Source: Branchiostoma floridae (lineage: Eukaryota > Chordata > Leptocardii > Amphioxiformes > Branchiostomatidae). From it: a stretch of DNA of 23,717 nt. A program made the position numbers and the translations under genes. Position 1 is the stretch's first letter; each line of letters opens with the position of its first letter. The DNA lies in NCBI RefSeq assembly GCF_000003815.2, contig NC_049986.1:8626872-8650588 (forward strand), read 5' to 3'. The notes under the pieces were generated by a model, which worked only from the letters and a program-made list of their open reading frames with translations, did no database searches and was not told the DNA's origin. Below, piece after piece: positions 9,701 through 18,400 of this stretch.

Positions 9701-11747
9701 AGATTTGAACCCAGGATCTATGGGTTATGGGCCAAACATCTCAGGGTTGCACAAGTTTTCAGAGATTCAATTGTCCTATATATCTGGCAAGTATACAGGA
9801 AATCTACTTGCCCAAACCAACTATTCACTTGCCTGAAATTTGAATAGCATTTTTCTAAATGTATTTTCAGTTCTGGCAATGGAAGTCTTTTATCATTGGC
9901 TCAATTTTTTTATGTTGACCAAAGCTTGATGCTATGACTAGGAAAAGGAACAAGAATATCGAAATCTCACTCATGGAAAATCTTCTTGCCCGATCGGGCA
10001 AGTGGGGAAGTGTTTGCCCAATCAGCACTTTCACCTGCCAGGATAATCGGGCTATTGGACTTGTGCAACCTTGCATCCTGTCATTACTCCACATGTTGAT
10101 CTGAATGCTTGGTGTTGTCTCTCCACAGCCGAGACATCCTCCAGGCGCTAACAGACACAGACCTGGGCAACGAGGCCTTCCCCTTCTCCACTAACCAGGT
10201 GATCACCATGGCAGGACACAGANNNNNNNNNNNNNNNNNNNNNNNNNNNNNNNNNNNNNNNNNNNNNNNNNNNNNNNNNNNNNNNNNNNNNNNNNNNNNN
10301 NNNNNNNNNNNNNNNNNNNNNNATGCAAACATACTTGTTCCTGGTATTGAACACCATTCACACACAGTGAACATTCCTGTCCTTAGTACTGAACACCGTC
10401 TATTATAGACCTGTAGATAGACTTGTCCTTGGTGCTGAACACCACACACACAAAGGCAAACACACCTATCCCTTTCATACATAATTATTTTTTATTTTAG
10501 TATGGTAAATGCTCAAATAGACAGATGTATGGCTGTGGGTTTCATGCCCACACAACATATTACTCTACAGTAGTTGAAATATGGCATATAAAGTTTCATT
10601 TTAATGAATTATTGAAGAAAATCTGAATCATTATTTACCTTAGTTGTGACATGTTTACTTTGTTTTCTTCAGGATACCGTCACTGGCACGCCGACATCCG
10701 CCCTGATGACACCCCGTTTGAAGCTGGCCTAGCGTTCACCTGTAAGCTGAAGTCCAGTACACCCTTTCTGGGGAGGGAGGCCCTGGAGAAACTCAAACCT
10801 CAGGGACTGCAGAAAAAACTGGTCTGCTTCACTATTGATGAGTAAGTGACATGGCATTGTTATCTATTACACTTCTGTTCTATTAAACTACCCTGCTCTA
10901 CTTAATGCTACCCTCTGACCTGCCTGACTTAAACAAGTGGCATCTAGTTTTATCTGGATATATCCGAATATGATTTTGAACAGGATTAATCAGATTCCAG
11001 ATTCAACTAACATTGGTGTGAACGCAAATGGATATATCCTGGTCTGCCTTGATCCAAATATATCTGGATACGCGAATCCTAGTATGAAGGGCGTTAGAAT
11101 ATTGTTATTGACTTTTATTCTGTCCATGTCATGTTCCATTTGTATTGTCTTTGTCTCTGTCAGCAGTGCTAGCCCTGTAGCACAGGCTAGTTGGGCAGGC
11201 CTTTAAGTTTGTGCTGTAAATGCAAAAACTTTCGCTTTGGTTTAAACTTTAATGTCTGCAGTTTTCCCCCGCGACCGCTTCACTGCAAACTTAAAACCAA
11301 CGCAAATATTTTTCCATGTCAGTAAGAGACAACAGTGCATGGTCTACCGCAAACTTAAAACCACCCCAAAAAGTCCTGCTACCGCGAAATTAAATCCCTG
11401 TGAACTTAAATGCATTCACAGTAAACTAAAATGGTGTTGTCTCACTCCTCAGGCATGTTCCCTTGCTGGGTCTGGAGGCCATCTGGAGGAACGGCGTAGT
11501 CGTGGGATACCTGCGCCGCGCAGACTACGCCTTCACGCTGGGTAAGAGTATCGGTTACGGCTACGTCAGGGATCCCGAGGGAGGGAAGGTCACTGCGGAC
11601 TTCCTGAAGGCCGGAGACTACTCCATCGAAAGGATGGGCGTGGTGTACCCGGCAACCATACATCTGAAAACACCCTTTGACCCACAGAACAATAGGGTTA
11701 AGGGCATCTATGCTGACAATGGCAATGTGAAAGCAGCAAGCTTGTAG
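577..11747 (+). CDS. SARDH: Sarcosine dehydrogenase, 3' portion, nine visible exons (partial)
   Basis: SARDH is a mitochondrial matrix flavoenzyme that demethylates sarcosine to glycine and passes the one-carbon unit to tetrahydrofolate as 5,10-methylene-THF. Visible exons are 577-718, 1042-1125, 2820-2936, 3134-3272, 3883-3993, 6421-6566, 10129-10222 (cut by an N gap), 10673-10841 and 11453-11747, all with GT-AG borders. Joined in order they follow the vertebrate protein as I know it: the end of the FAD-oxidoreductase/central domain ([26 protein letters not shown]), the aminomethyltransferase-like folate-binding domain (from [15 protein letters not shown] to AFTCKLKS) and its C-terminal barrel ([10 protein letters not shown] to NRVKGIY). 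Upstream exons, with the FAD dinucleotide-binding motif, are outside the window. DMGDH and PDPR share this architecture, but the wording of the motifs fits SARDH best. Two defects are visible: a phase conflict in the exon at 6421 and lost sequence in the gap at 10223-10322. Confidence 0.93.
1042..1125 (+). CDS. SARDH: SARDH exon, WERPGYF motif
   Basis: Exactly 28 codons in phase 0/0 ([20 protein letters not shown] and so on to GPTP), with acceptor TTCTACAG and donor GTAAGT. The segment [13 protein letters not shown] is a conserved link between the oxidoreductase part and the folate domain of SARDH/DMGDH proteins. A long TG microsatellite begins about 35 bases after the donor. Confidence 0.93.
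1162..1280. repeat. TG/CA dinucleotide microsatellite, interrupted
   Basis: An almost continuous TGTGTG tract with scattered CA/CC interruptions lies just downstream of the SARDH donor at 1126. The open frames across it in both directions are low-complexity artefacts (CVCV or HTHT repeats), not genes. Confidence 0.9.
1384..1400. repeat. TA microsatellite
   Basis: A short uninterrupted TATATA run inside a SARDH intron. The rest of the intron (1401-2819) is AT-rich and shows no exon or recognisable element. Confidence 0.85.
2820..2936 (+). CDS. SARDH: SARDH exon, YDYYGAY segment
   Basis: 39 codons, phase 0/0, acceptor TTTCTGTAG and donor GTGAGT. It reads [12 protein letters not shown] through [13 protein letters not shown]. 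This continues directly from the previous exon, and the family has the same DYDYYGAY and YTF-F---HHD pattern, so no exon is missing between them. Confidence 0.92.
3134..3272 (+). CDS. SARDH: SARDH exon, start of folate-binding domain
   Basis: 46 codons plus one base (phase 0 in, 1 out). It reads [20 protein letters not shown] then [11 protein letters not shown] and ends [12 protein letters not shown], before a GTAATT donor. The MSYFGK block is the start of the aminomethyltransferase (GCV_T) fold shared with glycine-cleavage T protein. Confidence 0.93.
3338..3545 (+). repeat. tRNA-derived SINE-like element
   Basis: An A-box-like TGGTGCAACGGTTAGAGTGG (about 3340-3359) is followed by a degraded B-box region near 3412 (GGGAGTCCCC). 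It ends with a tail CAATGAAGTTTATTGCATAT and CATTGGGGCTAAATGCAGTC. The head-plus-body layout fits a SINE in the SARDH intron. The tail could be shared with a partner LINE. Family name not assigned. Confidence 0.5.
3648..3826. repeat. Palindromic dispersed repeat, Penelope-like tail suspected
   Basis: Two 42-base arms, 3648-3689 and 3727-3768, are inverted copies of each other with three mismatches and a 37-base spacer. The right arm continues to CTGGATGTCTAACCTTC at about 3791-3807. Most of the right half recurs near 20828-20922. An inner stem, GATAG (3712-3716) with CTATC (3723-3727), sits just before GAAA. Inference: a rearranged fragment of a retroelement terminus, possibly Penelope-like. 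The family call is weak but the inverted repeat is certain. Confidence 0.65.
3883..3993 (+). CDS. SARDH: SARDH exon, folate domain strand segment
   Basis: 111 bases, phase 1 in and 1 out, with acceptor CATCCCAG and donor G|GTAAGT. It reads [20 protein letters not shown] and ends MDPSFD plus the first base of a glycine codon. VYT-ML---GG-ESDLTV is a hallmark of the aminomethyltransferase fold (thymine-free pterin-binding half). Confidence 0.92.
4352..6394. mobile_element. Older TIR element, split by a later insertion
   Basis: The left end CAGGGTTCTACCTAG (4352) mirrors the right end CTAGCTAGAACCCTG (to 6394), with one mismatch in the first 14 bases and weaker matching to about 35 bases. The repeat TTTGA flanks both sides (4347-4351 and 6395-6399). 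Removing the inner element at 4486-6164 and one duplication copy leaves about 356 bp, a typical MITE size. Its right part includes an imperfect hairpin, GGACCACTA...TAGTGGTCC, near 6287-6328. The CAGGG start suggests a hAT-like element. A 5-bp duplication is shorter than the usual 8. Confidence 0.7.
4486..6164. mobile_element. hAT-type non-autonomous DNA transposon, 1679 bp
   Basis: The ends are perfect 16-base inverted repeats beginning CAGGGTTGTAGCCAGC, flanked by an exact 8-bp target duplication GTACCTGT (4478-4485 and 6165-6172), the signature of the hAT superfamily. Subterminal TCCGTC/GACGGA motifs recur densely at the left end (about 4506-4580) and again at 6130-6136, and are likely transposase-binding sites. 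The interior is CpG-rich. The longest open frame (5202-5540, 112 codons) shows no hAT transposase or BED zinc-finger motif that I recognise, so I call the element non-autonomous. It lies in the SARDH intron between 3993 and 6421. Confidence 0.88.
6421..6566 (+). CDS. SARDH: SARDH exon with an apparent frame disruption near its 5' end
   Basis: The best acceptor is the pyrimidine-rich TTTGTTCCAG at 6420; the donor is AG|GTGACT. From about 6440 the frame reads [20 protein letters not shown] through MLSIQGPR, a clear SARDH match ending in phase 2, as the next exon requires. The previous exon ends in phase 1, so this exon's length must be 1 mod 3, but 146 is 2 mod 3. Read from 6421 in the expected phase it hits a stop near 6465. 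Explanations are two single-base losses around 6428-6437, or use of the weaker acceptor CATGCAG at 6439. That acceptor restores phase but removes about seven residues. The downstream part is secure. Confidence 0.85.
6586..6896 (-). repeat. tRNA-derived SINE, long form
   Basis: The reverse complement begins with a tRNA-like head carrying A-box and B-box-like strings. It continues with GTGCCCTTGGGAAAGGCACT and ends with a CAAAAGCAAATAGAAAAAA tail. It is the same family as 22261-22482 but keeps an extra internal segment of about 65 bases containing a perfect 9-bp stem (6705-6713 with 6718-6726). It inserted about 20 bases after the SARDH donor at 6567. Confidence 0.8.
7027..7450. repeat. Minisatellite, about five diverged copies of a 72-92 base unit
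   Basis: Units start near 7027, 7108, 7180, 7270 and 7362 at TGCAAAAATAAA-like strings. Each continues with a GTTTCAAGATTTACAGTAGC-like block and a CTTATCTAAATGTGA-like block. The copies differ by substitutions and small deletions. The tract is intronic and no reading frame is preserved. Confidence 0.85.
7451..8462. other. Intron sequence with no recognised content
   Basis: AT-rich SARDH intron between the minisatellite and the large N gap. Short open frames on both strands (60-76 codons) have no recognisable motif or splice support. I see no repeat with clear borders. Confidence 0.6.
8463..9161. other. Assembly gap, 699 N
   Basis: A run of 699 undetermined bases inside a SARDH intron. Flanking SARDH exons are contiguous in protein terms (GPR|SRDIL), so no SARDH coding sequence need be missing here. 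Open frames reported across it are meaningless. Confidence 0.95.
9539..9741 (-). repeat. tRNA-derived SINE with conserved central domain, head interrupted
   Basis: The reverse complement has a B-box-like GGGTTCAAATCT (about 9701-9712), then TTGTGCCCTTGGGA, then a body with GAGTACCTAGCTTTGGTTAG, GGATAGGACG and GAGAGCCACACCTCGAGCAC. This body resembles the deeply conserved SINE domain known from several animals (I think of Nin-DC, unverified). The A-box side is cut at 9741, where a TIR element begins. Bases 9162-9538 show nothing I can name. Confidence 0.65.
9742..10073. mobile_element. Short TIR element (MITE), hAT-like, 332 bp
   Basis: The left end CAGGGTTGCACAAGT and right end ACTTGTGCAACCTTG are inverted repeats with one mismatch in 15. 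Flanks are CATCT (9737-9741) and CATCC (10074-10078), a near-duplicate 5-mer. CTTGCC/GGCAAG motifs recur inside, including the palindrome GCCCGATCGGGC near 9988-9999. It ends only 55 bases before a SARDH exon and appears to have landed in a SINE head. No coding capacity. Confidence 0.75.
10129..10222 (+). CDS. SARDH: SARDH exon, truncated by assembly gap
   Basis: The acceptor is CTCCACAG. One base completes a serine codon, then 31 codons read [20 protein letters not shown] and [11 protein letters not shown] up to the first N. NEAFPFST is diagnostic of SARDH. The donor and the remaining codons are hidden in the N run at 10223-10322. By family length about 55 residues (the VGELGWELH-type strand and the catalytic-fold helix) are missing before the next exon. 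Confidence 0.9.
10223..10322. other. Assembly gap, exactly 100 N, inside a SARDH exon
   Basis: The gap is 100 bases, a conventional placeholder for unknown size. The exon at 10129 runs into it, and about 55 family residues are unaccounted for before the exon at 10673. The true missing DNA therefore includes coding sequence and at least one donor. Confidence 0.95.
10334..10443. repeat. Degenerate tandem repeat beside the gap
   Basis: Three copies of a 22-base core resembling CTTGTCCTTGGTACTGAACACC start at 10334, 10376 and 10422, spaced 42 and 46 bases. The third copy leads into a CACACA stretch. The array may extend into the N gap and explain why assembly failed there. Confidence 0.75.
10673..10841 (+). 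CDS. SARDH: SARDH exon, [12 protein letters not shown] motif
   Basis: 169 bases, phase 1 in and 2 out, acceptor TTTTCTTCAG and donor GA|GTAAGT. It reads [20 protein letters not shown], then [20 protein letters not shown], and ends LVCFTIDE. This is the end of the aminomethyltransferase core and the entry into the C-terminal barrel. The RHWHAD-RPDD-P-EAGLAF string is strongly conserved in the SARDH/DMGDH family. Confidence 0.94.
11453..11747 (+). CDS. SARDH: SARDH terminal exon with stop codon
   Basis: The acceptor is CACTCCTCAG. One base completes a glutamate codon, then 97 codons run to TAG at 11745-11747. It encodes [20 protein letters not shown] through [11 protein letters not shown] to the family-typical [12 protein letters not shown], the C-terminal aminomethyltransferase barrel. 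About 11 residues ([11 protein letters not shown]) follow the point where the vertebrate proteins I recall stop. Exon GC content is much higher than the flanking introns. Confidence 0.94.
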
Positions 11748-14700
11748 ATAGGGAAACAATACATGTAGGACATAAAGCAATATCTACATCATTGGAGTAA
11801 CCATCCTGACAACAAAAAGTTCTTTGCGTGATAATTAGCTATGCAAGTATGGAAAAACTGAAGTTGTTATGGGCTGATCTCATAGTCCTGCCCATCTCCA
11901 GTAAAATGTGGAAAATGTAAAATACAAACATAGAAATGCAAATATTTGATTGACAAGGGGTCAGTCTCTCATTGGTCTAACTGCTTATTGCCATTTTATC
12001 ATTGGTGGAACTGCTAATTATGATGGACAGTCAGGATAGGTCTATGTACCCAAATGCTACCACAGGAACCACAAAATCAAAGTACCAGTCTGGTTAATCT
12101 TTCAGATTTAATGAATTTATGAATGGATTAATTGTAACGACATTTAGACTAGGAATTTCATCAGTAGTTGGTGAGAAGATATGAGCATTTGGGAATTGTT
12201 TCATGTCGTAAATGGTTTATGACTTGTGACCTTTCGTCAATAATAGAGAGATTAAATCAGATTTGTGACATTGAGAATGCATGGAAGGTTGATAGTAATA
12301 TGGATACTAGCCAATGCTGTATAGATTATGAAATGATATATTCAATTTGATCTGTTCATCTTATATTAAGATGGTAGTCCAATGTCTGTTTCCATCAATT
12401 GAAAAACACCAGTCTCCAAAATATTTAAATGGAAGCAAAAAGAGTTGTTTCAAAAAGTTGTTTCCCAGAAAAAAGTGCCATTTTTCTTGTACAATTATAT
12501 TGTCACTTTAATTGTTACTGAAAGCTAGCACTGCCATATAGGGTCAACAGTTTCTATGGTAGATACTTCTTTGACTTTATTTGGACCACAGCAATACATT
12601 TCTGATACATACGTAATAGCTATTTTCCCTACACATCAATACATCATAATACAATATGGTACAACAGAGAGGGAAAATACAGAACAACCATATCAAAATC
12701 TGTATAAAATTGTGTATAACTGTTATAACTGCCCTTTAGTGTAACACACCAGCTTTGCAGGCATGCAGCACAGTAGCAACTTGTTACATCACATTAAACA
12801 ACTTGTAACACTTAAACTTTGCACTCTTCAACAGTACTATTTGTGATGTACAGTTGTGCCAATGAAAATCATTAGCAGTGGTAAATGCATGCTTTCCTAG
12901 TGTGCAATATGGCACTTTCATTTTAATTAGTTTGACTTCTATCTGTCTTCAGTCAATGTAAATCTGTGGCATACCATTCTGTAAATTATGGACTTATCAT
13001 GCGCACAATTTGTACCCCATGAGATATTTCAATGGGGATTTACATGGATAGTTATATTGAAATGAAGGTAGCATTAGAACATAGACATTCAAATGGTCAA
13101 TATTTTCACCTGAATGTTTATCATTTACGTTAGCATATTTGTCAATTGAAAGGTTCTGAATAATAAACATACATTGAACAGGGTAATCGTTTTTGTTTGT
13201 TACTATTTTACTTCAGCCTTTCTGTTACATCATTTCATTTGTCAATCCACTGTGTCTTAAACAATTAAAGAATAGTGATTTGTTGGGAATTTGTGTGAGG
13301 CATTTATCTTTGGTGGAATATTGTTGGATGTTACTGTAAATCCATTTAAAGCTAAGCAAGTAAATTTTATGGATGACATCCACATGCTCATTAATTTTCG
13401 CCTGATTTCAGAAAAAGAAAAGTTTTTTTCTTCTTCATGGATGGTCAGATAGACCCAAATGGGTAAATATGTTATGTTGTAAGCTAATAATTGTTGTAGA
13501 AGTCAGAGTGGAAGAAATGAGTGTAGTTGCCCAATTGATAAGTGATGCCAGTCTACCACACTAGTGTCATGTTTACTGCACTAGTGCATTTCTTGAATAC
13601 AAGAATAAGTGACTTGTTAGGAGTAGCTGTGGCCTGTAGCTGTGGTCCCATATTTTGTCACCTCAACTCTTGTTACAACGTTTATTGGGTCTACTTTGAA
13701 AATTTAACAACTTGGCGTATTTTACTCATCGTGTTCTTTTTTTCTGCTATCTCATTTTTGCAGTCTGCAGAGGATGTCAGCCATAAAATTTACTTGCTTT
13801 GTCCTAAAATTGTAGTCGATAATTGCTGAGAGAAAGGGCTTGGTTCACGGTATTTAATCTTAGCATAGGGAACAAAGTTGTTACTGGCCTCAGCAAAATG
13901 ATAGAACGATTGCGCTGAAGAAGTTTTAGCAGTGGAATAGTGACCGCTAAAGTCTCTAGAATCATGAATTACAGTAATTCTGCTCCCTGTATGTCACTAC
14001 AGATAATAAAAGGGGGTCCTCTTTAGCCTAATTACTCTCATTTTCATTTTGTTCGTTAGTTGTTGAATTAATGTCACATTTAGACTGTTATGATTTTTTC
14101 AGGCCAACTCTGGATATAATTTTGACCTATATATTATACATGCTTGGTACATGTACATCACTGTTTACATCCATCAGAAATAATTGTTCTGTTCTGTCAA
14201 AACAGTTTGTATTGACAGAAGCATTCTATTCTTAAGTTAAAGGTTAACACATTTGGTCAGTATGATCATGCCATATCTGATGTAGATTAAAATCAATAAA
14301 CACGAAAAAAGCCAATAATCTAATGTCCTTAAACCAAATACTGTTTGGATAACTGACAGATATGCATTATAAAGTGTTATGAAAACATGATAACAAGGAT
14401 ATATAATCTGATGAAATCATTTGTTGTTGTTCAACTACACAGCAACATGACGTAGTCTCATTTGAATAATTATCGAGGCATGTGAACCAATGGGATGGTC
14501 TCCAGCTCCTTCCTATGTAACCTTGTGTAACTGACACGTTGGCAACTTGGGCATAATCAGTGACTTGAATTCATTTGTTAACCTTCTATTTTACACATCG
14601 CAAGAAACCAACGTGCTTTAAAGTCTACTAGTTGTCGCGACGGGTGTCGACTAGATCACATTATCATCTACCTGGTATACCTGCGGACAAAAAAAAAAGG

Positions 14701-15398
14701 TACATGGTTAATTGTTTCTGTGATTCTATAATCCAAGGGAACAATATATATCCCTGTCAAAAAGTCTTAGCCACAAAAGCCAGTAGAAATGCACCCTGTA
14801 ACAAGATGTAATCGCATTCACGGGTATGTTACAGTAATGTACTGGAGGGGTGGGGGGTTAAGGTAAGGAATTCTTGAAAATGCAAGCAACTTCAATGTTA
14901 TTTTTTTTTTCGAATCGTGGGCCAGTATGACTACAATGTTTGTATCTTATTATGTATATGCGGCAAATGTATATGTCGCGGGTAAAATGCGTTGATATGT
15001 AAGAGAAAGCCCAGTAGTCAACATTTTGAGTACGATCTGTTTCTAAAGAAGTATATTGGTTTGCGTTTGTATGTGCGTGCGCCAGTGTCCTATGCAAAAA
15101 TGAAACACTTCTAGATGGGGTGTTCTATCCCATAGGTATTGCGAAACGCAGGCATTCAAATACGCAGTGTTATACGAAGCTAAATGTTAGCTTCTATAGA
15201 ATGTTTCTATAATTTCAATAGTGTTGTAACATTTAGTGATCTTTTTATTCTGAGCATATTATTTGTATCAGACGTAAATAATGGAAATGTACGTATCTGT
15301 CTCTGAGTTAAATTGGGATCTAGTACTAAGAATATCAGGCGACCTACTACAACGAAGATCAATAACTTTGTATCAACTCTCGACAGTGACGGAACAAA
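11748..15398. other. SARDH 3' UTR and intergenic DNA
   Basis: AT-rich DNA after the SARDH stop with no supported gene. Possible poly(A) signals AATAAA occur at 13162-13167, 14005-14010 and 14295-14300. None is close to the stop, so the 3' end of the transcript is not determined. The open frames at 12168, 12556 and 13542 (60-95 codons) lack recognisable motifs. Confidence 0.6.
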
Positions 15399-15465
15399 AT
15401 GTGGTCCAAAGAGATGCTTGCCGTCGCCTGTCTGCTGCTTGCCGCCATTTGCAAGGCTAATGCTC
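15399..15465 (+). CDS. vWA gene exon 1, signal peptide
   Basis: ATG at 15399 opens 22 codons plus one base before a GTAAGT donor (phase 1 out). MWSKEMLAVACLLLAAICKA has a short charged start, a hydrophobic core and small residues at the end, as expected of a signal peptide. The start is preceded by GGAACAAA, an acceptable animal start context with A at -3. Confidence 0.85.
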
Positions 15466-18400
15466 GTAAGTACTTTTGAGATACAGTAGAAGATGCTTCA
15501 TTGCACTGCCTATTTGCCAGTGAATTTAGTGCAATTATCCGGCTGGTGCAATAATGCGATGTTATCCAGCTGGACCACATCTGTTTGGGATTTGGGGATT
15601 CCGTGCAGTTAACAGAAGTGTGCGTTGATCCGTTGTGCAAAAACAATTACTAGTAAATGGCTTCTACTGTACTAGATAACCTTGGTTGAGGACTTTTTTG
15701 GTCTTCTAAAAGTACATATTTCACGTAAGTATGTGCAAGTTATGAGAATTTCATGACGCCATGATGACGTCATCAATATTTATGGGCCACGCACATTTGT
15801 GGAAAAATCGAATTTCTAGGCTTGAGTTGTAATAGAAATATTGATGGTACGAAAGCTATGTTCGGTGTTTTCTCTTATTGTCTAATACTTTTTGTTTAAT
15901 GATTCTTTCGGGAATGGCAGCTGATAGAACCCTTCATTTTAGAGGCCGAATTTTGTCATTGGTGGGAAAAGGCATTAAAGATCATGAAAATAGACATAAA
16001 GAAATAACGATTCTTATGGAATAGTTTTATTTTCAAGATATGCGTCATAATTTGACAAATGATTGTGTGAGTGTGTGTGTGGGGGGGGGGGGCGTTTGTT
16101 GTATATATATACCTTGCCGTTTTACCACAGCGCATCCACACAGGGCATCTAACATTATGTTAATACCACAACATAGATACTACTTCTGGACGCATTTTCA
16201 CGTACTTCACGTACGAATCCGCAGCCCAATGGTACACAAAGTTTTGCCTGCAAGTAACGTTCCACAGCGTGTCTGCGTGCTCCAAAATCCGTCGGATTCC
16301 CTACGAGTTCGTACGGAGGCGGTACTTGCCACTTACGGATCCCATAAGATTGCCCACGTTGGGCACGTAGACAGCCGCTGACGTATTTGTACGTACGGCG
16401 GGTTGTGCTCTTAGCTTTACGTCTGTCTGTCCTGTGTTTGTGGTACTGTAAAATACTAACTTTGAAATTTTGTCGGACAGTGTTCCACTGTGACCTAACC
16501 CTCTTCTGTAGTGCTTACGCAACTGTGTGGCCCAAGGTCTCAAGAAACGGAGATATGTACAACCCTATATACACCATATGATGTAGGTAGGACTTAAATA
16601 TTTGCAAACGTATAATTCCTTGCACATGTAGAATGCAGCTTCGACGTTGTTTTCCTCGCTGACTCGTCCTCAAGCGTGCGCCCGCACGGAACGACTGCTG
16701 CAAATATTTACATCCGGGACGCCATCGACTGCCTGACTATGTATAATGTGTACGATGTCGGGGTAAGTATTGATATTGTTACCAGTTTACACACATTGCG
16801 GTGGCACATTAGCCATTTTTACCTTCGCCAAGGTTATGTTTTCTTGACCGTGTGTCTTTCTGTTTGTGTGTGAACAGGATATCTCCAGTAAGCCTTGATG
16901 TATTATGATATTTGGTGTGTATGAGTGGGTATTTACAAGACCTCGGAATGATTTTTGGCCCCCTAGCAGCTTGCTACGGCACTGCATTGGAACGTCAAGT
17001 TTTGATATCTCTCGTGTGCTAGTGGTAGATAGCCTTTGATGCTTAGAATAAGTAGTTCAGGTTTCGGCCCCCTAGCGCATTTTTTGGTACTACAGGGGCC
17101 AATTTTGTTTCAGACTTTGCGAGATAGTAACCATTTTCGGTATTTATCTTTGCTTTTGTTAACGCACGTTTGACAGGTTGGAGTTACCCACTTCACCTGC
17201 ACATCGACAGAGCATATACCCCTGGGTCACTACACCCTGGGCGATCCTGAGCTGACTGCTGCGGTGGGGAACATCGCGCACACCGGAGGCCTGAGCCGGA
17301 TTGGACTGGCCATTCGCAAGATGAAGGATACGGTAGGAATGACTCGATTGATTGATAGATAGATTGATTGATTTATTTTGTCAAAGGGCTAATGCTCTCA
17401 CCTCACCTATCCCTTGACCTTCTAGTGGGTCGTTGGGGTACCATGACAGTTTGCTGTTCTATTCTCCTCCATTTGACTCTGTCCACCGCCGCTCTCAAAG
17501 CTTCGGCTAGACACAAACCGGTCCCCTCTTTTATGCCAATGCTCTAGATCACGCTTATCTTATAAAACAGCGGAAACGACCCAACGCACCTCTCTCGTGA
17601 AACTAATGCGTAAAGAAGCTTTAACGCGTCCAGCGATCATCATCAGTCGTCGGCGATGGTTAATGGTTTGTGTGTAATACCGATATGTTGTCCACTAAAC
17701 AACGCACAATCTACGGCAAGTTTGTTGGCTTATAGCAATCTTGTAGCATCAACGAATCCTCTTCATAATCTATCTATGTACATATCCTATGTTTCAATCT
17801 GTATTCGTATACTCTATGTAGACTAGTTTCCGCAGTGGAGTCCCCAGGGTAGCTGTGGTCCTGACGGATGGAGTTGGACAAGGTGACGCCAACGAGGTAT
17901 GATTTTTTAAACCGCCTTTACTCAATTTCTCTTCTTATCATTTGTCATTATTATCATCCTCGCCTTCATCTTGATTATTTTTTGCTGTTGTCGTCATAAT
18001 CATTATCGGCATCGGCATGCTTATCAACACCATCATACTCTTTGTCATTATCATCACCATCATCATCATCAACATCATCTTGACATCACCGCCATTGTGG
18101 TCATCATCATGATTATCAACATCACCATCAACATCATCATCGTCTTTGTCATCATCACCATGATCATCATCAACATCATCGTCGTCGTCTTCATTATCAT
18201 GATACCATCAACATCATCACCGTCTTTGTCATCATCACCATGATCATCATCAACATCATCATCGTCGTCGTCGGCATCATCATCATCATCATACCATCAA
18301 CAACATCATCGTCGTCGTCTTCATCATCGTCATACCACCATCAACATCATCATCGATATCATCAACAACAACTTCATTTTCATCATCTTTATAGCGCGTG

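Noticed and set aside
10334-10443. CRISPR-like array
   Set aside because: Three degenerate copies with short irregular spacing in an animal intron; a plain tandem repeat.
13542-13829. 95-codon hydrophobic open frame in the intergenic region
   Set aside because: Base composition is like the surroundings. There is no motif, no splice context and no coding bias.
14858-15646. Minus-strand open frames of 79 and 95 codons near the vWA gene start
   Set aside because: No domain or splice support, and the second overlaps the signal-peptide exon on the opposite strand.
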